A stretch of 35,485 nucleotides of DNA, from the NCBI GenBank assembly GCA_037176905.1, contig JBBBWG010001282.1, forward strand, positions 1 to 35,485. The letters run 5' to 3'. The notes below the pieces were generated by a model. The model was not told the origin of the DNA. It saw only the letters and a program-made list of their open reading frames with translations, and made no database searches. Positions 22,159-32,577 of this stretch are shown in pieces. The position numbers and the translations under genes are program-made. Positions within the stretch are counted from its first letter, which is position 1. Each line of letters begins with the position of its first letter. The DNA is from Azolla pinnata. Lineage: Eukaryota; Streptophyta; Polypodiopsida; Salviniales; Salviniaceae.

Positions 22159-25100
22159 TTATAATGGCCATATTCTCTCAAACAGATTAGGATTAGGGTT
22201 AGGGTCAGAATTGGCATTGGTATGAGAGGTTGAGGTGGCTGGATTAGGTGTCGAATCAATTGGATTAGTAGTTGGGTAGGAATTCGGGTTATGCAGGTTC
22301 GTATTTGGAATAGGGTAAGAACTAGCTGGACTAGGATAAGAAGTAGGGTTAGGGTAAGAAATAGGGTTAGGGCCAGGATGAGCGCTAGGGTTATAGATCC
22401 TGTAGTTGCTCAATCCTTTTAAAAAGTTTTGCATGATCTCATAATTAGTGTTGTTATTAATATTATTGGTTTGTGAGTTGATAATACTAATAGCGTCATG
22501 ACCCGGGTCATCGTTCATACTACTATTACAGCTGTGGTTGATAACGTCATGACTAAGATGGGTATTGATGGGATTGATTCCTCCTAATTGCTGACTAATA
22601 TTCATGCTAATGTTACTAGGATTGGGTTGATGGCCGGCTGCAATAATCTGTTTCATATTGGTATTGCTATTATTTGTAGGAAATGGGCAGATAAAATTAG
22701 GGCTCGGGCTATTGATGAGTGAGTGGTTATTTGTGATTAGCGAATGATTGATGATATTGCGAGCCGGATAATTAGGCACACTGACCTCATGAGTATCATA
22801 GCTAATGCTACCACTGCAGAACATCCGATCTTGATGAGGATTAGGATTGGGATTAGGAATGGGATTTGGAGTAGGACTAGGGTTAATACGAAAATTAGGG
22901 TAATTCGCGATACGACTGGAATTACTGGCCGTAGTCGGGATTCCATTCGCCAAGATTCCCCTGTTCGACATCATCGTTCTGGCGTTGAGATTCTTGTTGA
23001 AGATTCTGCAGACCACCCACTCATCCTGTCATCATCCTCAACATTAATTAAATTGATTAGAGCTTTGATTATGTAATTTAATATAGAAATTCGGGTTTCC
23101 ATATGTGTGTGTGCGCGTCTTTTTATTCAGCATATAAATATCAAATCTAATTAGGGCTCTGATAATGACATAATTAAGGGTCCTTATTACATCACATTAA
23201 GGGTTCTTATTAAGTTAGTAATAATTTAGCTCGCATTCTGAATCATAACCATACCAACACAGCTAATTAGGGTTTACATTCTGATCATTACATCAATCGA
23301 ATTCGATCAGAGAAATAGGTTGGGCTAATAATTATTATGATCCCATTCGGCTATACGTCTTTTGATCCGTATTCAGAATATTGGCTAAATCAGATTTAAA
23401 GTGTCATCATTGGATCAGATCAAAGCATGATAAAGTAGTTAGGGCCACGTCTAGGGTACTTATATACTCAGTACATATTAATTAAGCAACAGAACCCATA
23501 CTAAGTTCAGATTAGCGATCTAATTAAAGATGGTATAAGCATCAAGAGACCATAACTGTATCTATAGAAGAAGAAGAAGAAGAAGAAAAAGAAGAAGAAG
23601 ACGACGACGACTACGACGACGACGATGATGATGGTGATGATGATGATGATGATGACGATGCTGAAGAATTAGAAAAAGAAGAAGAAGAAGAATAGTAGGC
23701 AATTGTCAGAAGCCGGCCGGGTTCAATGCAAGTTATTAACGACAGTAATAAGAAGGCCGGTGGATTAGAGGGTCATACCAAGGTTTAATTAGGGTTAACT
23801 TAGATCGATGGCAAGCAGTTAAGGACGTTGAATATGAGGCGGACACGAGGCGGGGATCCGATTAAACGATCCCCGGCGCGGGCGACGTATAATAAATAAG
23901 CTAATTGGTATATAAATACGGCGGCGCCGTGATCTAATCTACAGTAGTTAGTCACACACGGTGCATGCATGCATGCATGCATGCAAATTGCAGCGTGTAG
24001 TAACTAACACATGTATCATTAGAACGAATCGACGTGATAAATTGATGATCATGCCGTGCATGCAATATGTGGATCAGTATAGCGATTGCAGTAGATGATC
24101 ATACCGTGGGGAGGAGGTGGCTAACGGCGGCCGATCGATGATGCGCCATAGCCGCGCCGCCGGGAATATTATAATTGGAGGAAGAGCTGCAGGGGGAAGA
24201 AGCAGCGGAGCTAGAACTAGCGACGGCGGCGGGAGAATTATAGTTATAATTAGCCGGCTGCTGCAGCTGTGACGACGGCGACGACATGGTGGAGTCGAGC
24301 ATCCGGTACTCGTGCATGACCCAGCTCGTCTTGTCGCCTTTGGGCGCTCGCCCCTTGTAGAACACCAGTGTCTTCTTCATGCCCACCAGCCGCGGCTGCA
24401 TGATCAATGCGCTCATCGACGTCGTCGTCGATCGCCCACCGCCGGCTGACGACGACATTGTCGTTGTCGACGGCATCGATGATGTCGATGCCGATGTCGA
24501 TGTCGATGATGCTGTCGACGATGGCGCTGACGCTGATGCTGATGCTGATGATGATGATCCACGCCGGCCTATCATCGTCATCGGGGTCGATCTTCCTGCG
24601 GCATGAATAACACCGACGTTATCGGCGGCGGCGTGATCGTCGCCACCGCCGCCGTCGTCGACCCCGTCGCCGTCGTTGCTAATTATGCCATCATGACGGC
24701 CCAATCGCCGCCGTTGCTGCTGCCGCACGGCATGCGCCGCCGTGCTGCCCTGCATCATCCGGCCGTACTCATGATCGTTACAATACGATGATGATGGCGC
24801 TGCTGCTGCGCTAGCGCCTGCGCCTGACGTTTGATCTGCTGATATTCCGATCATCATCGTCGGACCTCCTGCGGCAGCTGAGCTCCTTATAGTAGTGCAG
24901 CTGCTCATCACCTCCCTGTCCTTGCCTGTGGCCTTCCAGTAGCCCGCCTCCGTGGCGCGGTTCGTCCTCACCCCGCTCGGGTACTTCCTGTCCCTCACGC
25001 TGAAGAAATACCACTCCTTCTCGCCCATCCTCGCCTTCCCTGCAATCTCCGGCATTAATCGGTCAATAAAATCCCCATCATATATGTATACTTTTGATAC

Positions 25101-27234
25101 TATTGTCCATGATCAATATCACTGTTGTTACAGTCCATGATGTATTTATATATCTACACATCAATAGTGCCGGCTGCAGGAATTATTAAGAACATTGCCC
25201 GCGGGCCTTGATATTGTAGCTCTAATGATTCACCAATATCGCATGTAATACTGCTCGGATATAGTTGCTGGATCATCTGCATCGTATCAGCTGATCAGTG
25301 CATGCAATTCAATCTGCAAGCTTAAGATCAGGTATACTGCTCGGATAATTGCTGGATCATTGTATATTAGTGCATGAATTCAGTACTCAGGCTTACCTGC
25401 TGATCTTGTAACTACTTTTGACGCCTAATTTATCCATAGCAATTCGGATCACTAGGTGCGGTCTATCCCTAGCGCTGGCTAGCATATTAGGATAGATTCC
25501 GAGCTCTAATTACAATGTACTATCGAGCCGAGCTGCTACTACTATATAGCGCTTGCAATATGTAATTTGAGCATGCTTCTCACCAAAGCTTCAAACATGC
25601 ATTTCAAGCTTGCAGAATCGGTATAGTTAGTCCACTTGATTTACGTAAACATTCATCTTGTTGCATTTATATCTCATGATGAGTAGCTTGATTTTTTTAT
25701 AAGCGGTACATACACACGCACAAGCTTCACGACTACTAGCTTGATTGCATTCATCACTTTTGACGCCATACCTAGTTTTAAATGCCCAGAATCCAGCAAT
25801 TTATCATGTGTCGTGCTTCTATTAATACGCCGCCATTCATACAAATAATGAGGAGAATATAGTTATCATTATTAACTTCAGCGACGGCCCAACAATTATA
25901 ATAATTATATTCCCTGTATATCATCATCGGCCCAAAGTTTTATATTTGCTTGCCCCTGTGTGAAGTAAATGAAGCTTATGGAAGTATATATTCGAGGGAG
26001 TCAAGTAATTGATTGATCCCAATTATTGTGATGATATAATGCTGTAGTATTAGACGTCAAATTAGAGGTTAATCAGCGCACAAGTATTAGTTAGCTCGCT
26101 AGTATACATCTGCACAATCATGCAGCAAAGCTACGCTATGGCCAAAGGTATAATGAAATCATGGAACCTTACGATGCATAGATAAAATAGCAAGCCTGCA
26201 ACCACAAGAACTAAGTTTGACGTAAGCAGCTATAATATATCATAGCAATTAATATATATCTCTTAATAATATTCCACCTACCTTAATCAGTACTAGGGCA
26301 TATAATAATCCAAGAGAAGGAATAGTTAATGGATCGAATATGGTGAGAACAACAGGTTAAGTCACGTTTCTATCTGCAGGTAGCAAATTATATTGCTAGA
26401 ATCAATGGACATAAAGCCCAGCTATAGTATACTATGCAAAACCATGTGAAATATTCCGATGATAATAAGGCAATAGCTACTTTGACCAAGTCAGAAAGGG
26501 CCGGCGCATTCTAAGAAGAAGATGTGCCGACACATCTGGCGCAAAATACTTTTTTAGCGAAGTATATAGTTAGGAACAATATTATGAACAAGATGATTCT
26601 GTAGTATTATTAGTATTATACCAGGAAGGTCCCATGGCTCGCACTTGTTGAGGTCGACATCGGAGATGGCGGGGTCGGTGAAGGCCGGATTCTCGACCTT
26701 CCTGGCGAGGTAGCAGACGATGAGCTCCTCGTCGGTGGGATGGAAGCGGAACCCTGGCGGGAGGGAGTGGAGTAAGGCCGGATTATTAACAGAATTAGAA
26801 GCTGCTGCTGCTGCTGCAGGAGGAGGAGGAGGCGGCGGCGGAATTAGAGATGATGGCGCTGCATGAGCTGCAGCTGCGGGATATAAGAGATTAGTTGCTG
26901 CTGCAGCTGCATGAATCTGATGATGAATAGTACGGTTAATATTGGGCGGGTGGAGATTATTATACGATGAGGATGATGGCGATGATGAGGAGGATGAGGA
27001 TGAGGATGATGGTCCAGCTTGACTGCAGTGGATCTGAAGCAGATCACTAGGGTTTTGATTGATGTTGAGAGCAGCCGCAGCAGCAGCAGAATCGGCCGCC
27101 GACGGATGATGATCGGGAGCGGTAGCTAGTGGTCGACTGATATAAGCTGCTGCAGCATGAGCAGTAGTATTACTGTAATTAGCGATGGTAAAAGCGGAGG
27201 TAGAATCAGTGGCGGCGGCGGTGGCGCTGTCCAT
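22159..27234 (-). CDS. NAC transcription factor, NAM/CUC type, with large low-complexity inserts
   Basis: Exons on the minus strand: 27234-26622, 25039-24105 and 23025-22159, 2415 nt in all, giving 804 aa; typical NAC proteins have roughly 300-400. All junctions are GT-AG and in phase, and the first junction (DLP|G) sits where NAM/CUC genes have intron 1. The NAC DNA-binding/dimerisation domain is present but in three pieces. Residues 158-247 run from [14 protein letters not shown] through [18 protein letters not shown] to [12 protein letters not shown]. Residues 420-450 run from [20 protein letters not shown] to WVMHEYR. Residues 517-528 are [12 protein letters not shown]. Between them lie a 172-residue Ser/Ala/Gly/Thr/Asp insert and a 66-residue Ser/Asn insert. 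A 157-residue Ala/Ser/Pro N-terminal extension precedes the domain, and the tail is Asn/Pro/Ser-rich, ending FERIWPL. 27234 is the first in-frame ATG. Family members control boundaries, growth or senescence; the exact subgroup is unsure. No miR164 site was seen. Confidence 0.85.
23567..23693. repeat. GAA/GAC/GAT trinucleotide tract in NAC intron 2
   Basis: Runs of GAA, then GAC, then GAT, then GAA again, about 127 bp long. On the plus strand one frame reads almost only Glu and Asp codons, ending at TAG. It lies in the intron of the minus-strand gene and is probably non-coding. Confidence 0.85.
23962..23985. repeat. (GCAT)n run in NAC intron 2
   Basis: Six GCAT units. The same tetranucleotide recurs at 1911-1924, 20413-20444, 28742-28773, 28889-28910 and 29362-29385. 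Confidence 0.9.
24396..24911 (-). other. Candidate exitron inside the NAC domain
   Basis: This 516-bp stretch of NAC exon 2 starts GTGATG after GAG and ends TGCAG before CCGCGG on the minus strand. It therefore has GT-AG ends in phase 0, a length divisible by three and no stop codon. Removing it would place ATGKDRE directly before PRLVGMKKT, near the usual NAC spacing, though several residues shorter than most relatives. Whether it is spliced out, always retained, or alternatively spliced cannot be told from DNA. Confidence 0.4.
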
Positions 27235-27356
27235 TTTGCTGTTGCTTCTGCTGCTGCTACTCGCTGCCGTGTGTGGATGATAGATAGATCGATTCGATTC
27301 GATTCGATCAATTGATCGATCGATCGATCGATAGATAGATAGACAGATAGAATAGT

Positions 27357-27509
27357 TCAATCGATAGAGATCATCAGAGGCGAAGCTGTTTCATTCACTC
27401 AATTCATTCATTAATCATTTCCGTCCTTTGGAGGTCATTCAAGCTGTGCAATCTGGAGTGTTTTGGGCTCAATTGGAATTGAAGAGATTTTTAATTAGTC
27501 AATTTCCAT
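27357..27509 (-). promoter_or_regulatory. Cluster of minimal upstream ORFs in NAC leader
   Basis: On the minus strand between the putative TATA box and the NAC ATG are several tiny ATG-stop frames. They code for MEID (from 27509), MTSKGRK (27438), MINE (27418), MKQLRL (27394) and MISID (27374), plus a two-codon MN. If this stretch is transcribed they would precede the main start and could restrain translation. Confidence 0.45.
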
Positions 27510-27566
27510 GCGGATAGAATGGATAGATGGATCTCTCTCTGATTGGATTGCCCGGAAATCAAGGTT

Positions 27567-27576
27567 TATTTATATA
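27567..27576 (-). promoter_or_regulatory. Putative NAC TATA box
   Basis: The minus strand reads TATATAAATA about 335 bp upstream of the NAC ATG. It is the best TATA match in the upstream region and would place transcription start near 27540. Confidence 0.5.
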
Positions 27577-27643
27577 AAACAGATCATTATGAAAAAGGCC
27601 TGGTTTACGTAAGAAGCAAGGTGGTGCAGTGTGGGAAAATAAG

Positions 27644-27644
27644 A

Positions 27645-27676
<32 letters not shown>
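27644..27676. repeat. (AAT)5(ATT)6 perfect inverted repeat
   Basis: Five AAT units run directly into six ATT units, a self-complementary stretch that can form a hairpin or cruciform. It lies about 70 bp upstream of the putative NAC TATA box. Confidence 0.9.
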
Positions 27677-28741
27677 TGGAAGAATTACCAAAAAAAAAGC
27701 CTAGCAACTTTATTACTATATTTTTGACCCTTCCTCTAATTATTTTAGAAGTTACAGATTACACGCTTATTACCTTTTCTCCCACTAGAGATTTATCGCT
27801 GATCGATTGCTTGATTAAACTTTCCAATTAATTAGATTCTGAGATTAACATTACTTAAACTTATATTCATCGAATACATTTAGTAAGGGAAATGGATTAG
27901 CAAACGGCAGTAAGAAGTAGGGGGGACGCAATCATTAATTAAACAGCAGCAGGAAGAAGATTATGCGTCGATGAACGTGATCGGAAGAGTAGATGGAAGC
28001 GATTAATCAAGAGAAGGATAGGATCGATTAGCGAGAAGGTAATAATCGATTAAGGATAAAACTAGGTGTTAATTGGTAATGCTAAATTTTATAAGGCGTT
28101 AAAATATAATTAGTAAATTTGTTCAAAGGAGTGTTTTTTGGATAATTTTCCCTTATATTATTAATCATATCGTAATCATCATCATCATCATATCGCAATA
28201 ATAATATAATCCATCTTATTATACGTATCATTACTATTGGTCTTATTATAGGCTTATGATAGCGGTGATTATTATTAGCGTTTGGGGGTTACTTGTTCAA
28301 ATAGGTATAATTTTTTTAATTTTTTAATTTTTTTTCCTGGGTTTTGGATGCGCGGTAGAATCTGATTGGGCGGCCAGAAAAAAAGAAAGAAAAAAAGGGG
28401 GGAACCATTTATGTTATTTATTATTTGAATTCTCTTTTCATCCGGCCACAAATGCAAATACAAGAAACATTCTTTTTGCGATGGGGAAAGAAAGAACAAA
28501 AAAGAAAAAGAGGGAAAACAAAAAAAGAAAAAAAAGGGGGGAGGAGGTAATTAAAAAATAATAATAGATGGAATGAAGGGAGAAAATCTAGGGGGAGCAA
28601 AATGGAAAAAGGGAAGATTTGGAGAGAGAAAGGGAATACAATATTATATTGTAAAAAAAGAAGAAGGAGATTACATAATTATGTTACGCGCCCGAGTTCA
28701 AATCTCGTCAGAACCAGCCACTCCACATAACCCCACATTGC

Positions 28742-28910
28742 CATGCATACATGCATGCATGCATGCATGCATACACACGTGTGTGTATGTGTGTGGGGAT
28801 GTGCCATGCATGGCATGCATGATGTAGCCATCCCATCCCACATCCACGTGAAGCGCATGCAAAGCTCAAAGTACACACAGGCAGACATACATGCATGCAT
28901 GCATGCATAC
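28742..28910. repeat. Paired (GCAT)n / ATGCATGC arrays
   Basis: Two GCAT arrays (28742-28773 and 28889-28910) flank a GTGTGTATGTGTG stretch and CCATGCATGGCATGCATG. Each array is self-complementary. Confidence 0.85.
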
Positions 28911-29361
28911 ACTGCCTTCTGGATCTCTGCATGCACATTATTATTAGATTTTGAGAAGTGAAAAACTTAAGATTAGATAGCCTTTTCCCTCATAGTTAGC
29001 TAGCCTTAGCTAGCTCGCTAAGCTACTAGTTAGCTCTAGCCAGAGATAGCTAAATCAATCAATGGGTTTGCTACTAGTATGTACTTGGCCTTTCATAAAG
29101 AGAAAGTGGAGGGGGAGGCATCGGTTTAAGACATGAAAGCGATGTTGTCTTGTTGTTTTTTGGTTATTACATAAATGGGCCTGGTTTGTTTTTTTTTTTT
29201 GGCTACAAGAATGATTCTGATTATCATGACTTTTTGGAGAAGCCCCAACATTAGATCGTTTGCATGGATCACGTACACACACACACATGGAATAGACATG
29301 CATGTACTTGATGGTAGGGTGGGTGCATGCATGGCACATCCATGCATGCATCCATCCATCC

Positions 29362-29385
29362 TATGCATGCATGCATGCATGCATG
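29362..29385. repeat. (GCAT)n run
   Basis: About six ATGC units, preceded by further CATGCATCC variants from about 29324. Confidence 0.9.
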
Positions 29386-29450
29386 GTTGACATTTGAAAG
29401 ATGCCTTGCGTGACCTTACATTGCCCTATGATCTGCCTCTCAAATCCAAC

Positions 29451-29507
29451 AAGAGAAGAGAAGAGAAGAGAAGAGACGAGAGAAGAGAAGAGAAGAGAAG
29501 TGAAGAG
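29451..29507. repeat. (GAGAA)n pentanucleotide tract
   Basis: About eleven AAGAG units with single changes (GACGAG, GTGAAG) mark a purine-only microsatellite. Confidence 0.9.
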
Positions 29508-29861
29508 CTCTTGAAGGGACTTCTCAAGTGTTGGCCCAGTTAAGCGAAGCTGACCTTTTAAATGTACGCGGACACATTCTGCTCCGTTCGGCGGAAAACT
29601 CTGGCCCCTCGGACCTCTCTCTCCCGGATCATGGAAGCTTCCACAAGCAAAAAAAAAAGCGCAAAAAAAGCGGGCCAAACTCAACCCCTGGGTTTGAAAA
29701 TTACCACCCCTCCACAGATCATCGCTCTGTAGACCGAGCTTTTGCCAGTTACTGTGTTGTGGAGGTGGCTCCTAGAACACACAAAAAAAAGCCCAGTATA
29801 TATATGCCAGAGAATAGTTGGGCAATCTCTTTGGCTTTTCGTGGTCATCGTCGTTGTCACA

Positions 29862-29972
29862 GTTGTTGTTGTTGCTGTTGTTCTCGTAGTAGTTGTTGTT
29901 GTTCTCGTTGTTGTTGCTGTTGTTCTCGTAGTAGTTGTTGTTGTTCTCGTTGTTGTTGTTCTTGTTATTGAT
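29862..29972. repeat. GTT-rich 42-bp minisatellite
   Basis: A 42-bp unit starting TTCTCGTAGTAG begins at 29881 and again at 29923, surrounded by GTT runs. It gives poly-Val frames on one strand and poly-Asn frames on the other, with no sign of a real gene. Confidence 0.85.
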
Positions 29973-31300
29973 ATTGCCTAGATAGCATAAACAATTGTCG
30001 TTGCCCATACACCCTAACCCTTTTAACCGTTCCCCACCTAAGTCAGGATTCCACAATCGACCGATCTTCCCCCCACCCTTAGAAGAATGCAGACGGACGA
30101 AGGAAATCGTCGTCATGGAGAATTTGCAAATACGGGCCCACCCGACCCGGTACGCGATTAAACTCGCGAGACACGCCCTCATTCATTGCAGGTCAATCGA
30201 AAGCTTTGACCTTGTGTGCCTATATGCAATCGTCCACCATTACCCGAAGTCAATCCGAAGTTTTTCAAAGGGGGAACTCGTTAGTTACGCGCACAATCAA
30301 TTGTGGTTTTACTTGGTCCTAAGAGAGGCTTCACAGTACAATGGCGCAGTTAAAAAAAATCGTAGATGCTACGGTGCAATCCGGCACATGTGTTGGTGGC
30401 CATAGCTAGTCAGAGTACTCCTGCCGCAAGTTCTGGCTCCACTTGTATAAAGATAAGCCATAAGATAGACTTTGGATTTGAATGAAGAGTTGGTAACAAA
30501 CATTATGTTGTCTGTTCATTGGAGTTTCCCATATCTGATTCCTCTCAACGAGATCAGATTAGCTTGCACTAGGCACAATTGCGCCCCTAGGCAGGAGCAA
30601 AACGCACGAGTTTTTGAATGTCACCTTGAGTAAAATCCCACACCATTAACGTTTGTATGTAGAGTATAATGTGCATATGCCTCTCGGTATATAAGTTTTG
30701 ACTCCATCTTTTAGTTGGGTTATTTATTTAAAATCTTCGACATGAAAATGAAATTGGACTAAAGGTATCATGCAACTATGGAAGGTATGAGGAGTAGAGC
30801 ATTCACATTTAGAATACAAGAATGTGATCCAAAAACTCTTGAAGAAGTTCAAGTAAAGAGTAAAGCTAGAAGTGTGAGGATTAAATGAAAAAAAAAATGT
30901 AAGTCTCCAAATAACAATGGAAATTAAATGCTTCTAACATCCTCATATGATAACCAAATTTAGATATAAGATAAATTTTATAGATCCAAAGTTAAAGTTA
31001 CAGTATTGTGCTGGATGCAATTTTACTCTTATGTTTATTTATGTTTATATAATCTAGTGTGATCTATTGCATTATGGCTTCAAACTTTTTAATCTTAATC
31101 TTCTTCACCTCCATCATAATCTCTTAATTAGTATCCATTATCTATTAATTTTCTCTGGATAATCATCTAATAACTTGATAAAACCTTTACTAAATCCTTT
31201 ATTAGTCTATCAAAAGCACAATTTGAGAAGGAAAGAAAATAATAAAGTTATATTAGAAAACAACACTTTAAAGTGTGGCAGCATACATAAGTACTCTCAA

Positions 31301-31353
31301 CAACAAATCGGATTAGCAGCGACAAGTAGTCTCGACAACAAATCGGATTAGCA
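31301..31353. repeat. 18-bp direct repeat, 35-bp spacing
   Basis: CAACAAATCGGATTAGCA occurs at 31301 and 31336, with related CGACAA/CTCAAC sequence between. Confidence 0.85.
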
Positions 31354-32577
31354 TCAAATTGTAAACTTCTTTAAGTTCTATCTTCTCAAGTTGGTGTGTC
31401 CTTCCTCACTTCCTTTATCCATAAAATTATCTCTCATATTGGTGAGACATGACAAAAATTATGAAGGACTTGACTCTAGATTATGGGAGTGATACTAATA
31501 TAGAAGCAAATGCCCCCCAAATTCATCAAATCCTCACAGTTTTCCTCAACTTGAAAAACCTAAACAAGAGTATTCTATGGAGAGACTTGGGCATCCGGTA
31601 CACGAAGGCTTATGTGCAACCTTAAAACATGTTTTGCTAATATTATGGACTTAGTTTTGCTCTAAATGGGCAATTGTATGACATGCAATTAACTCATTGA
31701 TTGAATGAAACTAGTATTATCATAGAATGTGTGAGGTGCTCTAATCATAAAAAGAATATACTATGACCAACTTTTACCACGTAGAGAGTAAGATATATAT
31801 GTACTCTTACTTAAAATTTATGTTGTTACTCCACCTATGATAATTACTTAAAATTTGCATGACATTGTTTTGACTTCAAAAAGTGAACATGATAATATTG
31901 AGAGTGTAGCAGATTACAATCAGAAAAGAAAAATTATGGGGATATAATCTCATTATGGCCAACTTCTGGACAAAATAAGAATGAAATCGTCGGACCCACT
32001 TTCCGTCTGTTGAATGTTAAACAGAGGAAATTCCATCAATGGACACCTTAATTTAAGGCCCACAGCAGAACATAACATGTGAATCGCTGCAGGATTTGTT
32101 GGATGCCAAGCCGGGCATATATTCTCATTCAAAGAACACGGGAACAAGGTTTGACTATTCCTGATGATTGCTTAGTAGAGCAAGGAGAGCTGTATGTTTT
32201 TTTATTTGAATCGATCACGCATGGAAGTCGTACGCTTGGGAGCACTGACGTTTGAGCGCTGTTCGTCTTTTTTCGAAGAGTCGGGGGGACGTTTGACCCG
32301 TCACCGCCCAGAGCCAGAATCTTCTGACTCCCTGGGTCCCCCCCCCCCAGAACCAGCGGATTCGCTTAGCGGCGTTCAACTTAAGCATATGCCGTAGTTT
32401 TAAGGAAAGATAGATCAAAGTGAAGCAACTATAGAAAAGACGAAGAAAAGAAAGAGGAGGAATTTTGCCACTTGGATTACAACGAGAGAGAGATCGATAA
32501 GAGAGGTTATTGCTCTTTCGGGGGCGGGGAGCGGTTGGGAAAAAAATCCAGGTCCTCAATGGCCAATTTGGTCGAGC

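Larger units (their letters stand above)
27677..32577. other. Intergenic region between NAC and 4CL genes
   Basis: The first kilobase or so is probably NAC promoter. From about 28370 to 28660 the plus strand is strongly purine-rich (A and G runs). GCAT arrays, a GAGAA pentanucleotide tract and a 42-bp minisatellite follow. 30500-32150 is AT-rich with no recognisable domain. A C12 run lies near 32338-32349. The part next to 32577 should be the 4CL 3' UTR. I recognise no gene; open frames near 29995-30405 and 32194-32397 lack family resemblance. Confidence 0.5.

Noticed and set aside
24379-24791. Plus-strand acidic and Met/Ser-rich frames
   Set aside because: Shadows of the low-complexity NAC exon 2 on the other strand.
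27234-27360. Upstream extension of the NAC frame ([12 protein letters not shown]...)
   Set aside because: The frame opens at TTG, not ATG, and translates GATC/GATA microsatellite DNA; taken as 5' UTR.
28685-28720. tRNA- or SINE-like T-arm (CGAGTTCAAATCTCG)
   Set aside because: Only the T-arm-like stem is present; no acceptor, D-arm or anticodon structure and no SINE tail. A similar GAGTTCGAACCTC at 1065-1077 fails for the same reason.
29528-29981. Plus-strand Cys/Ser- or Val-rich frames and the minus-strand Asn-rich frame
   Set aside because: These are translations of the GTT minisatellite with no flanking domain.
29995-30405. 136-codon plus-strand frame
   Set aside because: No recognisable domain, no clear codon bias and no gene context; organelle origin was considered but nothing matched.
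32370-32396. Similarity to the start of large-subunit rRNA (TTAAGCATAT)
   Set aside because: A ten-base coincidence; the neighbouring bases do not match rRNA.
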